Of a stretch of 40,971 bases of DNA, positions 6,133 through 13,877 are shown in pieces. The position numbers and the translations under genes are program-made. The DNA is from Herminiimonas sp. Its GTDB lineage: Bacteria; Pseudomonadota; Gammaproteobacteria; Burkholderiales; Burkholderiaceae_D. The first letter of the stretch is position 1. Each line of letters opens with the position of its first letter. Under the pieces are notes generated by a model. The model searched no databases. It worked only from the letters and a program-made list of their open reading frames with translations, and was not told where the DNA came from. The stretch lies in assembly GCA_028292665.1 (NCBI GenBank), contig JAQGLW010000001.1:1-40971 (forward strand). The letters run 5' to 3'.

Positions 6133-8865
6133 GTGAATCCTCTGCGCAGGTTACCAAAGGTATCCACTGCGATTGCAGCTCATTTATCGATCTCCCGTGA
6201 GAGACTTCGTTTTCTTCACGGGAATCTTCACTTGTTTTTTTTATGGCCGATCATCGCAATCATTCTGACTGCTCTGGGATGGAAACTTCTGTTCGCGGAG
6301 CTGGACGGGGACAGAAGGGATGCTGAAAACTTCGCTCTTGCAGAAGTGATGGCCTTATCGCGAAGCTATGCTGCCCATCTGAACCGCAGCATCGACGCCA
6401 TCGACCAGATCATCCGTCTTGTCAGGTTGCAATGGGAAACATCCAACGGCCTTTTTCAACTTGAAAACGCCAAGGCAAAAGGGATATTTCCCGAGGCTGC
6501 TCCTTTCAACATCAGTATCAATGACCGCAACGGCATTCGCAAAACCAGCACGTTCAGCAGTAGCGGCGAAGGCAATTCACTCACCAACGTAAGCGACAGG
6601 AAATTTTTCCAGGTGCAGAAATCGGCCACCGGCGATTTCTTGTATATCGGCCCGCCTATCATCGGCCGTACCACGGGCAAAAGAGTCATTCAGTTCTCGC
6701 GGCGCCTGTCCGACTCAAGCGGCAACTTCGACGGCACCGTCCTTGTTTCCGTCGAAGCCGATTACTTCACCGAGAATTATGACGAGACTACGTTAGGTAA
6801 ACACGGCCTGTTGGGTGTGATGGACACTGATGGCACCGTACGCGTGATGCGAACCGGCCAGACAGTGCATGCCCCTGAATCCGGTTTCCTCTTGCCGGGA
6901 TTGCATTTTGACAAACCAAGCGGAAGCGTCTTCCTGGACGGGCCGAAATGGTTTTCGGACAAGAGAAGCCGATATATAGGGTGGCAGGCTGTTGACGGAA
7001 CTCCCTTCATTGCGCTAACCGGACTGGATCAACAGGAGAGGCTTGCGCCATATTGGGAAAACCGCGCAACCTTGATCCGGAATGCCATAGGCGCATCGAT
7101 TGCATTGGCGGCATTTACGTTGATAGCAATGGCGCTCTCGTTGCAGCTTGCCAGGAGGAAGCATCAGATGGAGTTGACGCAGACCACCTATCGGATGGCG
7201 ACGGAAGAAGGAAATGAAGGGTTTTATATCATGCGTCCGATCCGTGACCATCGCAGGGCCGTCATCGACTTCGAGGTGATCGATTGCAATCAGCGTGGCG
7301 CTGAAATGTTCCGTCGGCGGCGTGAAGATTTTATTGGAATGAGAATTTCAACCCTCTATGGAGGCGAGGACTTTGAGCGTACGATGCAGACGTTATGCCG
7401 GGCGATGAATGCCGGATTTTATGAAGGCGAACAGGAACAGCTCTCCGGCAGCCCCATTGTTCCTCGATGGGTGCATATTAAAATTATTCGATCGAACGAC
7501 GACTTGGCGGTCACGTTGCGCGACATCAGCGATTCCAAGGCGCATGTCGAAGAACTGGAACGCCGCAGCAACGAAGATGCGTTGACACGGCTGCCGAATC
7601 GGCACTGGGTTCACGCCTGCCTTCCCCGCGCGATCGAAAACGCCAGGAAAAAAAATGAAATGCTGGCTGTTTTGTTCATCGACCTGGACGGGTTCAAAGC
7701 CGTCAATGACGCGATGGGGCATTCCGCGGGAGACGAATTGCTGCGTCATGCGGCACATCGCCTGAAGGTTGCGGTTCGCCCGCATGACGATGTGGTCAGA
7801 TTCGGCGGCGACGAGTTCCTGGTCATTCTCGAACACATCATGCACAAGGAGGATGCTGCGCATGTCGCGCAGCGTGTTCTCCATGCATTTCAAGACGGTT
7901 TCAAATTGCCCCAGGGCGTGCAACGCGTCGGCACATCAATCGGCATCAGCGTTTTTCCGACCGATGGTTCCGATGCCGACACGCTGTTGCAGAATGCGGA
8001 TATCGCGATGTACTCGGTGAAAACCAGCGGGAAAGGGAGCTACCGGTTTTATGACCCGAAATTCTATGAATCGCTTCGCACCCGTCTGGAGAGGGAAGCC
8101 GAGCTTCGCCGCGCCATTGAGCGCGATGAATTCATCGTGTATTACCAGCCGCTCGTGAATATGTCGACCGGCGCGACTTCCAGCATGGAAGCGTTGTTGC
8201 GCTGGCAGCATCCGTCTCAAGGCTTGCTCGAACCGCTCGACTTCATTCCATTGGCGGAAGAGACCGGCCTCATATTGGGGCTGGGTGAACTGGTCATCGA
8301 CAAAGTGTGCGCGCAGCTATCGGTCTGGACGCAAAAAGGCCGGAGCGTGGTGCCTGTCTCCGTCAATGTGTCGTCCCGCCAGTTTAATGAAGCCGGCCTC
8401 TCCGGAATATTCTCGTCCGCTCTCGAGCGCCACAATGTCGCCCCCGAACTGGTTGAAATCGAACTGACCGAATCGTCCGTGATGGGAGAAAGCCAGGATG
8501 TTTTGGATACTCTCAATGCAGTTCAGGCCATGGGAATGAAACTGCTGGTCGACGATTTCGGAACCGGCTATTCATCTTTGTCGCAACTGCAACGGCTGGA
8601 TTTCGACGTGCTGAAAGTCGACAGGGCGTTCACATCGCAGATTGAAAAAACGGAAGAAGGCAAAATATTCTTTACCGCCATCATTACCATGGCGCATGCG
8701 CTTGGAATGCGGGTAGTGGCCGAGGGCGTCGAAAATCTCAGGCAAATCAAAATACTCAAATCCCTCGACTGCGATGAAATACAGGGGTTCTATATTTCCA
8801 GGCCGTTGCCGGCAACGGAGATGCAGCCCTTCTCGCGAAAGTGGTGGTTTCCATCAATTGCCTGA
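6133..8865 (+). CDS. Membrane-bound diguanylate cyclase/phosphodiesterase (dCache-like, PAS, GGDEF, EAL)
   Basis: A 910-residue c-di-GMP enzyme. TM1 lies at about 31-55 and TM2 at about 312-335, with a periplasmic sensor of about 255 residues between them, typical of Cache-type ligand domains. A PAS-like region follows (about 345-465). The GGDEF domain has the intact motif FGGDEF at about 556-561 and FIDLDGFKAVND for metal and GTP. The EAL domain has E686-A687-L688, then VNVSSRQF, ELTES, DDFGTGYSSL, KVDRAF and VVAEGVEN, so both synthesis and hydrolysis could be active. The start is a GTG with AGG 8-10 bp upstream; the next in-frame ATG would remove TM1. A degenerate copy of its 5' end lies at 23441. 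Confidence 0.9.
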   Translation: MNPLRRLPKVSTAIAAHLSISRERLRFLHGNLHLFFLWPIIAIILTALGWKLLFAELDGDRRDAENFALAEVMALSRSYAAHLNRSIDAIDQIIRLVRLQWETSNGLFQLENAKAKGIFPEAAPFNISINDRNGIRKTSTFSSSGEGNSLTNVSDRKFFQVQKSATGDFLYIGPPIIGRTTGKRVIQFSRRLSDSSGNFDGTVLVSVEADYFTENYDETTLGKHGLLGVMDTDGTVRVMRTGQTVHAPESGFLLPGLHFDKPSGSVFLDGPKWFSDKRSRYIGWQAVDGTPFIALTGLDQQERLAPYWENRATLIRNAIGASIALAAFTLIAMALSLQLARRKHQMELTQTTYRMATEEGNEGFYIMRPIRDHRRAVIDFEVIDCNQRGAEMFRRRREDFIGMRISTLYGGEDFERTMQTLCRAMNAGFYEGEQEQLSGSPIVPRWVHIKIIRSNDDLAVTLRDISDSKAHVEELERRSNEDALTRLPNRHWVHACLPRAIENARKKNEMLAVLFIDLDGFKAVNDAMGHSAGDELLRHAAHRLKVAVRPHDDVVRFGGDEFLVILEHIMHKEDAAHVAQRVLHAFQDGFKLPQGVQRVGTSIGISVFPTDGSDADTLLQNADIAMYSVKTSGKGSYRFYDPKFYESLRTRLEREAELRRAIERDEFIVYYQPLVNMSTGATSSMEALLRWQHPSQGLLEPLDFIPLAEETGLILGLGELVIDKVCAQLSVWTQKGRSVVPVSVNVSSRQFNEAGLSGIFSSALERHNVAPELVEIELTESSVMGESQDVLDTLNAVQAMGMKLLVDDFGTGYSSLSQLQRLDFDVLKVDRAFTSQIEKTEEGKIFFTAIITMAHALGMRVVAEGVENLRQIKILKSLDCDEIQGFYISRPLPATEMQPFSRKWWFPSIA

Positions 8866-8900
8866 AGCGCACTGCCGGCCGGTTTCATCGATGCGGAAAA

Positions 8901-8933
8901 GACAGGGAAGCCGGATTATCCGGCTTCCCTGTC
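8901..8933 (-). terminator. Intrinsic terminator of the LysR gene, overlapping its stop codon
   Basis: A perfect inverted repeat with 16-bp arms, GACAGGGAAGCCGGAT and ATCCGGCTTCCCTGTC, around one T. Read on the minus strand, TTTT follows the stem. The last two bases of the LysR stop codon belong to the stem. On the plus strand it may also stop transcription of the GGDEF/EAL gene ending at 8865. Confidence 0.8.
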
Positions 8934-9834
8934 ACATCAATTGCTGCACCACTTCGATGAAGCGTGACCGTTGCGGGCTGGGCCTCACCTTGGAATTGAA
9001 AACAAGCAGAACGGCGCTATCCAGGGCGCCGGCACCGGCCGAAAGATCTCTCCATACAACGTCAGTCACATTAATGGCCCGCAAAGAGGCGGGAAGTATG
9101 GTCACGCCCAGTCCGGCGGCGATGAGCCCGAGAATGGTGGGAGCTTCATCCGCCTCCTGGGCTATGCGAGGGGCAAAGCCGGCCTGCTCGCACAGTTCGT
9201 ACACCTGTTCGTAGAAGCTGGAGCCTCTTCCGCGCGGACGCAGCACGAATGGCTGTGTAGAGAGGGATTTGATCGATATCCTCTTTTTTGTGCGGGCCAA
9301 TATGTCGTCGGCGTGAAGAGCGAGCATCAGGCGGTCTTTTACGAGCGGGATGGCATTGATTTCCGCCGGCAGCACCAATGTCGCCGAAGGACGGATCAAA
9401 CCGACATCGAGATCGCCGAGAAGAAGCGACTTCAATATCGGCTCCGACGTCATGTATTGAAGGACCAGACGCACGTTCGGGAGAACCAGCCGGTAGGTGC
9501 GTACCGCACGCGGAAAGAGGGGCGTATAGGCAGCCGTCGCAGTGAAGCCGATTCGCAGGTTTCCCAGTTCGCCTCGCCCTACGCGTTTTCCGGTATCGAT
9601 CGCATGTGCGGCTTGCGCCAGTACTCCACGCGCTTCATCGAGAAACATGCGGCCCGCCTCTGTCAATTCCACTCGCCGTCGAGTCCGATCCAGCAGTACG
9701 ACACCGAGAGCATGTTCAATTTCCTGAATGTGTTTGCTGAGCGGCGGCTGACTCATGTTCAACCGTTTCGCCGCCCGGCTGAAGTGAAGCTCCTCGGCGA
9801 CGGCCACAAAATATCGAAAATCTCGCAGTTCCAT
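8932..9834 (-). CDS. LysR-family transcriptional regulator (BenM/CatM-like subgroup)
   Basis: A 300-residue LysR protein of usual length. Residues 1-60 are the winged HTH with the signature LHFSRAAKRLNMSQPPLSKHI. Residues from about 90 on are the periplasmic-binding-protein-like effector domain, opening with LRIGFTATAAYTPLFP. The PPLSK form of the HTH and the ELRDFRYFVAVAEELHF start are typical of the CatM/BenM/CbnR group controlling aromatic degradation genes, which fits the neighbours. It is divergent from the aldolase gene at 10012 across a 177-bp gap with a palindrome at 9865-9879. The inducer is unknown. Confidence 0.9.
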   Translation of the reverse strand: MELRDFRYFVAVAEELHFSRAAKRLNMSQPPLSKHIQEIEHALGVVLLDRTRRRVELTEAGRMFLDEARGVLAQAAHAIDTGKRVGRGELGNLRIGFTATAAYTPLFPRAVRTYRLVLPNVRLVLQYMTSEPILKSLLLGDLDVGLIRPSATLVLPAEINAIPLVKDRLMLALHADDILARTKKRISIKSLSTQPFVLRPRGRGSSFYEQVYELCEQAGFAPRIAQEADEAPTILGLIAAGLGVTILPASLRAINVTDVVWRDLSAGAGALDSAVLLVFNSKVRPSPQRSRFIEVVQQLM

Positions 9835-9864
9835 GACTTATAGCTCAACGGAATAAATAGACCA

Positions 9865-9879
9865 CCAATTATATATTGG
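9865..9879. promoter_or_regulatory. Palindrome in the LysR/aldolase divergent gap (candidate LysR site)
   Basis: CCAAT (9865-9869), TATAT, ATTGG (9875-9879) is perfectly symmetric and lies 31 bp upstream of the LysR start, on the opposite side of the gap from the aldolase gene. LysR proteins usually bind A/T-rich dyads near their own promoter. Binding by this LysR is inference. Confidence 0.45.
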
Positions 9880-10011
9880 ACGGTTATTTGGCGGACATCC
9901 ATTATTTCCACATTGTTACAACATCATTACAAACCCCCGGCCGGCTGCACCGGACAGGCAGCCGACGGGGCTCTTAATCCAGGTCTATGAAAATGCGGGA
10001 GGTCTATTGAG

Positions 10012-10818
10012 ATGAACACAGCAAGCTCGCTCAGAAACAAATTGGCAAAAGGCGATACCGTCTTTGGCGTATGGGCGGCGCTGCCATGTGCATTCTCCGC
10101 CGAATTGATGTGTGCCGAAGGAGTCGATTATATCTGCATCGATCAGCAGCACGGACTGGTGGATTATGGCGATATGGTCGGAATGCTGCGCGCAATAGAA
10201 GGCAGAGGCACTGCTGTTCCGTTCACTCGTGTTCCGGTAAACCAGCCATGGGTGATCGGCAAGGCATTCGATGCCGGAGTGCAGGGCGTCGTGGTTCCGA
10301 TGGTCAGCAGCCGCGCCGAAGCCGCTGCGGCGGTAGCGGCGTGCAGGTACGCGCCGGCGGGCGTCCGGTCCTTCGGTCCGGTCCGGGCATCGATGGTGAT
10401 GAATAGCCGCGACATTGCGGTTGTCGGCGACAGCGTGATGTGTTTCGTGATGGTGGAGACCCGCGAGGGAGTCGAGCGGATTGACGAAATCGCGAGTACG
10501 CCCGGGCTGGACGGGATTTACATCGGCCCGGCCGACCTCGCTCTCGGATTGGGATTGCCGCCTAATCTCGATAAGGAAGAGCCTGAACACGTCGCGGCGG
10601 TCGAGCGCATTCTCGATGCGTGCAAAAAATACGGAATCGTGCCCGGAATCCAGTGCGGTTCCGGAAAAAATGCCCGCAAGTTTGCGGAGCGCGGATTCCG
10701 CTTCATCACTTTCACAAAAGATTCCTCGCTACTCCCCGCTGCGGTGGAAAAAGAAATTGCCGCTGCCATCGGCGGCGACTCGGCGGTCAATAACGTTAAG
10801 CAGAAAGGTTACGTGTGA
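10012..10818 (+). CDS. HpcH/HpaI-family class II pyruvate aldolase
   Basis: A 268-residue TIM-barrel protein of normal family length. Residues expected for HpaI catalysis are present: His47 in QQHG, Arg74 in FTRVP, and the metal ligands Glu149 (VETREG) and Asp175 (IGPADLAL). Such enzymes split 4-hydroxy-2-oxo acids into pyruvate or glyoxylate-type products and an aldehyde with a divalent metal, often at the end of aromatic meta-cleavage routes. The preceding GGGAGG at about 9996-10001 is a possible ribosome site. The stop codon overlaps the GTG start of the PrpD gene by 4 bp, so the two are translationally coupled. The exact substrate is not known. Confidence 0.9.
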   Translation: MNTASSLRNKLAKGDTVFGVWAALPCAFSAELMCAEGVDYICIDQQHGLVDYGDMVGMLRAIEGRGTAVPFTRVPVNQPWVIGKAFDAGVQGVVVPMVSSRAEAAAAVAACRYAPAGVRSFGPVRASMVMNSRDIAVVGDSVMCFVMVETREGVERIDEIASTPGLDGIYIGPADLALGLGLPPNLDKEEPEHVAAVERILDACKKYGIVPGIQCGSGKNARKFAERGFRFITFTKDSSLLPAAVEKEIAAAIGGDSAVNNVKQKGYV

Positions 10819-12299
10819 TAACAAATAATGAAAAGTATCGCGATGAAGTCGCGGAGCTGATTGCGAATTATGTAGTCACCGTCTCGGAGAAGCTCAGTCC
10901 CCGCACTGAACTTTCCGTAAAGAGCGCGCTGATCGACTCGATTGCAGTATCGGTGGCGGCATTGCGGCACCCGGCTGCCCAGGCCGCCAGGCGGCATGCG
11001 TACCGCTTTCCGACAGCAGGAGAGGGCTGTGTGATATGGGGGACGCAAAAGCGCGTGGCGCCCGATCTCGCCGCTTTGACAAACGGCGTGCTTTTGCGGT
11101 GCCATGACTACAATGATTTCTTTGTGGGCGGCCGCAACAGCGGTCATCCGAGCGACATGATCGGCGGCGTTATCGCCGCCGCTGAATGGGTAAATGCGCC
11201 GGGACAAAAGCTGCTTGTGGCGGTGGCTGTCGGATATGAAGTGGTGGCTGCGGTATTCGATGCGTTTTCGACTGCGCCGGGCGGATGGGACTATACCAAT
11301 CTGACGGCGATCGGCGCCACCTGCGCCATCGCAAAACTGCTGGATCTGGATGCAGGGCAAACCCGCGAAGCGCTCGCGATGACGGTCATCCCGCATCTTG
11401 CCAGCGATGAAATCGAATCGGGCGATCTTAATAAACGCGGCGACCTCACCATGTGGAAGCGCTTCAACGGAAGCGACGCCGTCAAAAATGCGCTGCAGGC
11501 ATGCCTGCTGGCGCAAGTCGGCGTGGAAGGCGCGGTCCGGCCGTTCGTCGGAAAGTTCGGCTTCATTCAGAAACTCAATAACAAGGAGGATCCGATTCCG
11601 ATGCTGCGCGAACGATTGAATCCTCAGATTCCTCTTGCAAGAATCACGGAGACATTCATGAAGCGCTGGCCCGTCGGGTCGGTAGCGCAAAGCGCCATTC
11701 AAGCGGCATTGCAGGCCAGGTCTCAAATCAAGGATATTTCACGCATCAAGCAGGTACGCGTGTTTGCCGAAGAGGGCGCCTATGAGCATCTCGTGAAGAT
11801 ACGCCAGGATCCGTGGAATCCGATTTCGCGCGAGACCGCCGACCATTCGCTGCCCTATATCGCCGCGGCGGCGGTGCTGGACGGGTATATCCAGATCGAC
11901 AGCTTCAGCCCCAAAGTCGTGCTCGATCCGGCAAGGCAGCGTTTTCTGAAAGACAAGGTTACCGTAACGCCTGCGCCGGAACTGGGAACACTCGCCGGCG
12001 GCAAGCATAAGCGGGCCGCGGCCGGATATCTGTCGCGTATCGAAATCGAGACTGCCGACGGCAGCGTTGTGCATGGCGAGGCGTTGCCTTTCCCCGGTCA
12101 TCCCAAGAATCCATTCTCTGATGCAGACCTCGATGGAAAGCTTCGCGAAAATGTCGAGCCTGTTGCCGGCGCATCCCGGACTGCGCAACTTGCGACGCTT
12201 CTGAGATCGATTGAAAAGACCAAGGGGGTACGTGAATTGACTTCATTGCTCGCGTTCGGCGGCAGTGTCGATATCGATACCGCTTCGGAGAGCGACTGA
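10815..12299 (+). CDS. MmgE/PrpD-family protein
   Basis: A 494-residue member of the MmgE/PrpD family. That family includes 2-methylcitrate dehydratase, cis-aconitate decarboxylase and iminodisuccinate epimerase; all act on carboxylated acids without an iron-sulfur cluster. The family pattern is seen in SALIDSIAVSVAALRHP, LLRCHDYNDFFVGG with SGHPSDMIGGVIAAAEW (about residues 94-125), LALTVIPHLASDE-type helices and the C-terminal HGEALPFPGHPKNP. The start is GTG at 10815, overlapping the aldolase stop. AAAGG lies 7-11 bp upstream. The coupling to an aldolase and a Rieske oxygenase suggests action on a carboxylated ring-fission product, but the reaction cannot be assigned. Confidence 0.88.
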   Translation: MITNNEKYRDEVAELIANYVVTVSEKLSPRTELSVKSALIDSIAVSVAALRHPAAQAARRHAYRFPTAGEGCVIWGTQKRVAPDLAALTNGVLLRCHDYNDFFVGGRNSGHPSDMIGGVIAAAEWVNAPGQKLLVAVAVGYEVVAAVFDAFSTAPGGWDYTNLTAIGATCAIAKLLDLDAGQTREALAMTVIPHLASDEIESGDLNKRGDLTMWKRFNGSDAVKNALQACLLAQVGVEGAVRPFVGKFGFIQKLNNKEDPIPMLRERLNPQIPLARITETFMKRWPVGSVAQSAIQAALQARSQIKDISRIKQVRVFAEEGAYEHLVKIRQDPWNPISRETADHSLPYIAAAAVLDGYIQIDSFSPKVVLDPARQRFLKDKVTVTPAPELGTLAGGKHKRAAAGYLSRIEIETADGSVVHGEALPFPGHPKNPFSDADLDGKLRENVEPVAGASRTAQLATLLRSIEKTKGVRELTSLLAFGGSVDIDTASESD

Positions 12300-12329
12300 T
12301 TGTCGGTGTGCCTGTGAGACGAATGGCGG

Positions 12330-12358
12330 CACTTGCGCATTCCGATGGTGCGCAAGTG
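12330..12358 (+). terminator. Hairpin between the PrpD and Rieske oxygenase genes
   Basis: Perfect 10-bp arms CACTTGCGCA (12330-12339) and TGCGCAAGTG (12349-12358) with a 9-nt loop, followed after ACAAAA by five T. It lies 11 bp before the ribosome site of the oxygenase gene. It may act as a partial terminator or attenuator, or as an mRNA segment boundary. Confidence 0.5.
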
Positions 12359-12380
12359 ACAAAATTTTTGGAGAATGAAA

Positions 12381-13661
12381 ATGGTTACTGAAGTAGAAAA
12401 CAAAATATTGACGAGCACCGGTCCCGGTACGCCGATGGGTGAATTATTCAGACGTTACTGGATTCCCGTAATGCTTGTCTCGGAATTGGCAGAGCCGGAC
12501 TGCCCGCCGGTTCGCGTATCTCTTCTGTCGGAAAAATTGATTGCCTTTCGGGATACCGAGGGCCGGGTCGGCCTGATGGATGAATTCTGCGCGCATCGCC
12601 GCGTGTCGCTCTGGTTCGGACGCAATGAGGAAAGCGGTTTGCGCTGTCCGTATCATGGCTGGAAATACGATGTCACAGGCCAGTGCGTCGAAGTTCCGTC
12701 GGAACCGAAAGAGAACGGCTTTTGCAACAAAGTGAAGCTTAAATCCTATCCTTGCGTCGAGCTCGGCGGAGTCATCTGGACTTACATGGGTCCTCCGGAG
12801 AAGAAGCCCGAGCTGCCCGCGTTCGAGTGGATATCGTTGCCTGCCTCGCACTGCTTCATTTCCCGGCGTTCTCAGGAAAGCAGTTACCTGCAGGCGCTGG
12901 AAGGCGGCATCGATTCAAGTCACGTATCTTTCCTGCACAGCGGCGAACTCGACACCGACCCGTTGCATCGCAATACCAAGGGCGCAAAATATGCGCGCTC
13001 GAAAAATACAACGTTCGACATACTTGAATCGCCCGGCGGCCTTATCATCGGCGCACGGCGCGATGCGGAACCCGGACATAACTACTGGCGGATAACGCCC
13101 TGGATCATGCCTTGGTATACGCTGATTCCCCCCTATAGCGGCAATGCGCTCAATGGCCATGTGTGGGTGCCGATGGACGACGATAACTGCATGGCCTGGT
13201 CGATCACTTTTCATCCGAGCAGACCCTTGTCAGCGGAAGAACTCGATGCCATGACAAACGGGAAGGGCGTTCATGTCGAACTCATTCCAGGCACGACGGT
13301 GCCGACAGCCAACCGCAGCAATGACTACCTGATGGATCGGGCAGGACAGAAGAGCGGACGTTACTACAGCGGCATCAAGGGACTGGCCATTCAGGATGCG
13401 TCGCTTCAGGAAAGCATGGGACCGATCGTGGACCGGACCAAGGAAATTCTCGTGTCGACCGACAATCCGATCATCCTCGCCCGGCGAAGACTCCTGAATG
13501 CCGCCAAGGCATTGGAGCAGGGCGGCGACGCACCGGGAATAAATCCCGACGATCAACGTATTCGCTCGGCGTCTTTCATCCTCCCGACAGAGGTGAGTTT
13601 CAAGGAAAAAACGCTGGACTCCGTGAAGGTCGTAGAGGGTCTGCCGCATGTCGCCGTGTGA
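12381..13661 (+). CDS. Rieske non-heme iron oxygenase, phthalate 4,5-dioxygenase-like (copy 1)
   Basis: A 426-residue terminal oxygenase of the single-subunit type (phthalate dioxygenase, vanillate/DDVA demethylase relatives). Rieske ligands are Cys70, His72, Cys89 and His92. Mononuclear iron ligands are His181 and His186 with bridging Asp178 in GIDSSHVSFLH, and a C-terminal STDNPI probably gives the third ligand. The ATG at 12381 is chosen over one at 12375: GGAG at 12370-12373 is 7 bp from the first but only 1 bp from the second, and the paralogue at 33619 begins at the equivalent residue. Residue 74, just after His72-Arg73, is Arg where copy 2 and the family pattern CxHRG have Gly. No reductase is adjacent. 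Confidence 0.9.
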   Translation: MVTEVENKILTSTGPGTPMGELFRRYWIPVMLVSELAEPDCPPVRVSLLSEKLIAFRDTEGRVGLMDEFCAHRRVSLWFGRNEESGLRCPYHGWKYDVTGQCVEVPSEPKENGFCNKVKLKSYPCVELGGVIWTYMGPPEKKPELPAFEWISLPASHCFISRRSQESSYLQALEGGIDSSHVSFLHSGELDTDPLHRNTKGAKYARSKNTTFDILESPGGLIIGARRDAEPGHNYWRITPWIMPWYTLIPPYSGNALNGHVWVPMDDDNCMAWSITFHPSRPLSAEELDAMTNGKGVHVELIPGTTVPTANRSNDYLMDRAGQKSGRYYSGIKGLAIQDASLQESMGPIVDRTKEILVSTDNPIILARRRLLNAAKALEQGGDAPGINPDDQRIRSASFILPTEVSFKEKTLDSVKVVEGLPHVAV

Positions 13662-13785
13662 TCATGTTTGCATCAGTCCGCTGCATTCGCATGCAGTCGC
13701 GATCCCGACTGAAGCATGACTGAAGAACGAGTGCATGCGGCAAGGCATATCGCACAAAGGCAGTGCGGTATTGAGTCAATTTTCA

Positions 13786-13801
13786 TGGCATAAGTATTGC
13801 T
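13786..13801 (+). promoter_or_regulatory. Sigma-54 (RpoN) promoter for the ABC importer
   Basis: TGGCATAAGTATTGCT matches the sigma-54 consensus TGGCAYRNNNNTTGCW at every fixed position, with GG and GC at the correct -24/-12 distance. It lies 77 bp before the binding-protein start codon, so a transcription start near 13813 would leave a leader of about 65 nt. Such promoters need a bacterial enhancer-binding activator; none is encoded in this window. Confidence 0.8.
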
Positions 13802-13877
13802 AAACAATATGGGTATTTAAAGCAGGAACTTGAAGTGGCAGGCGAAGATCAAAATCCTTTATGAAATGGAAGTGATA

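Noticed and set aside
12375-12380. Upstream ATG for the first phthalate-type oxygenase
   Set aside because: It is only 1 bp from GGAG, whereas the ATG at 12381 has proper spacing and matches the start of the paralogue.
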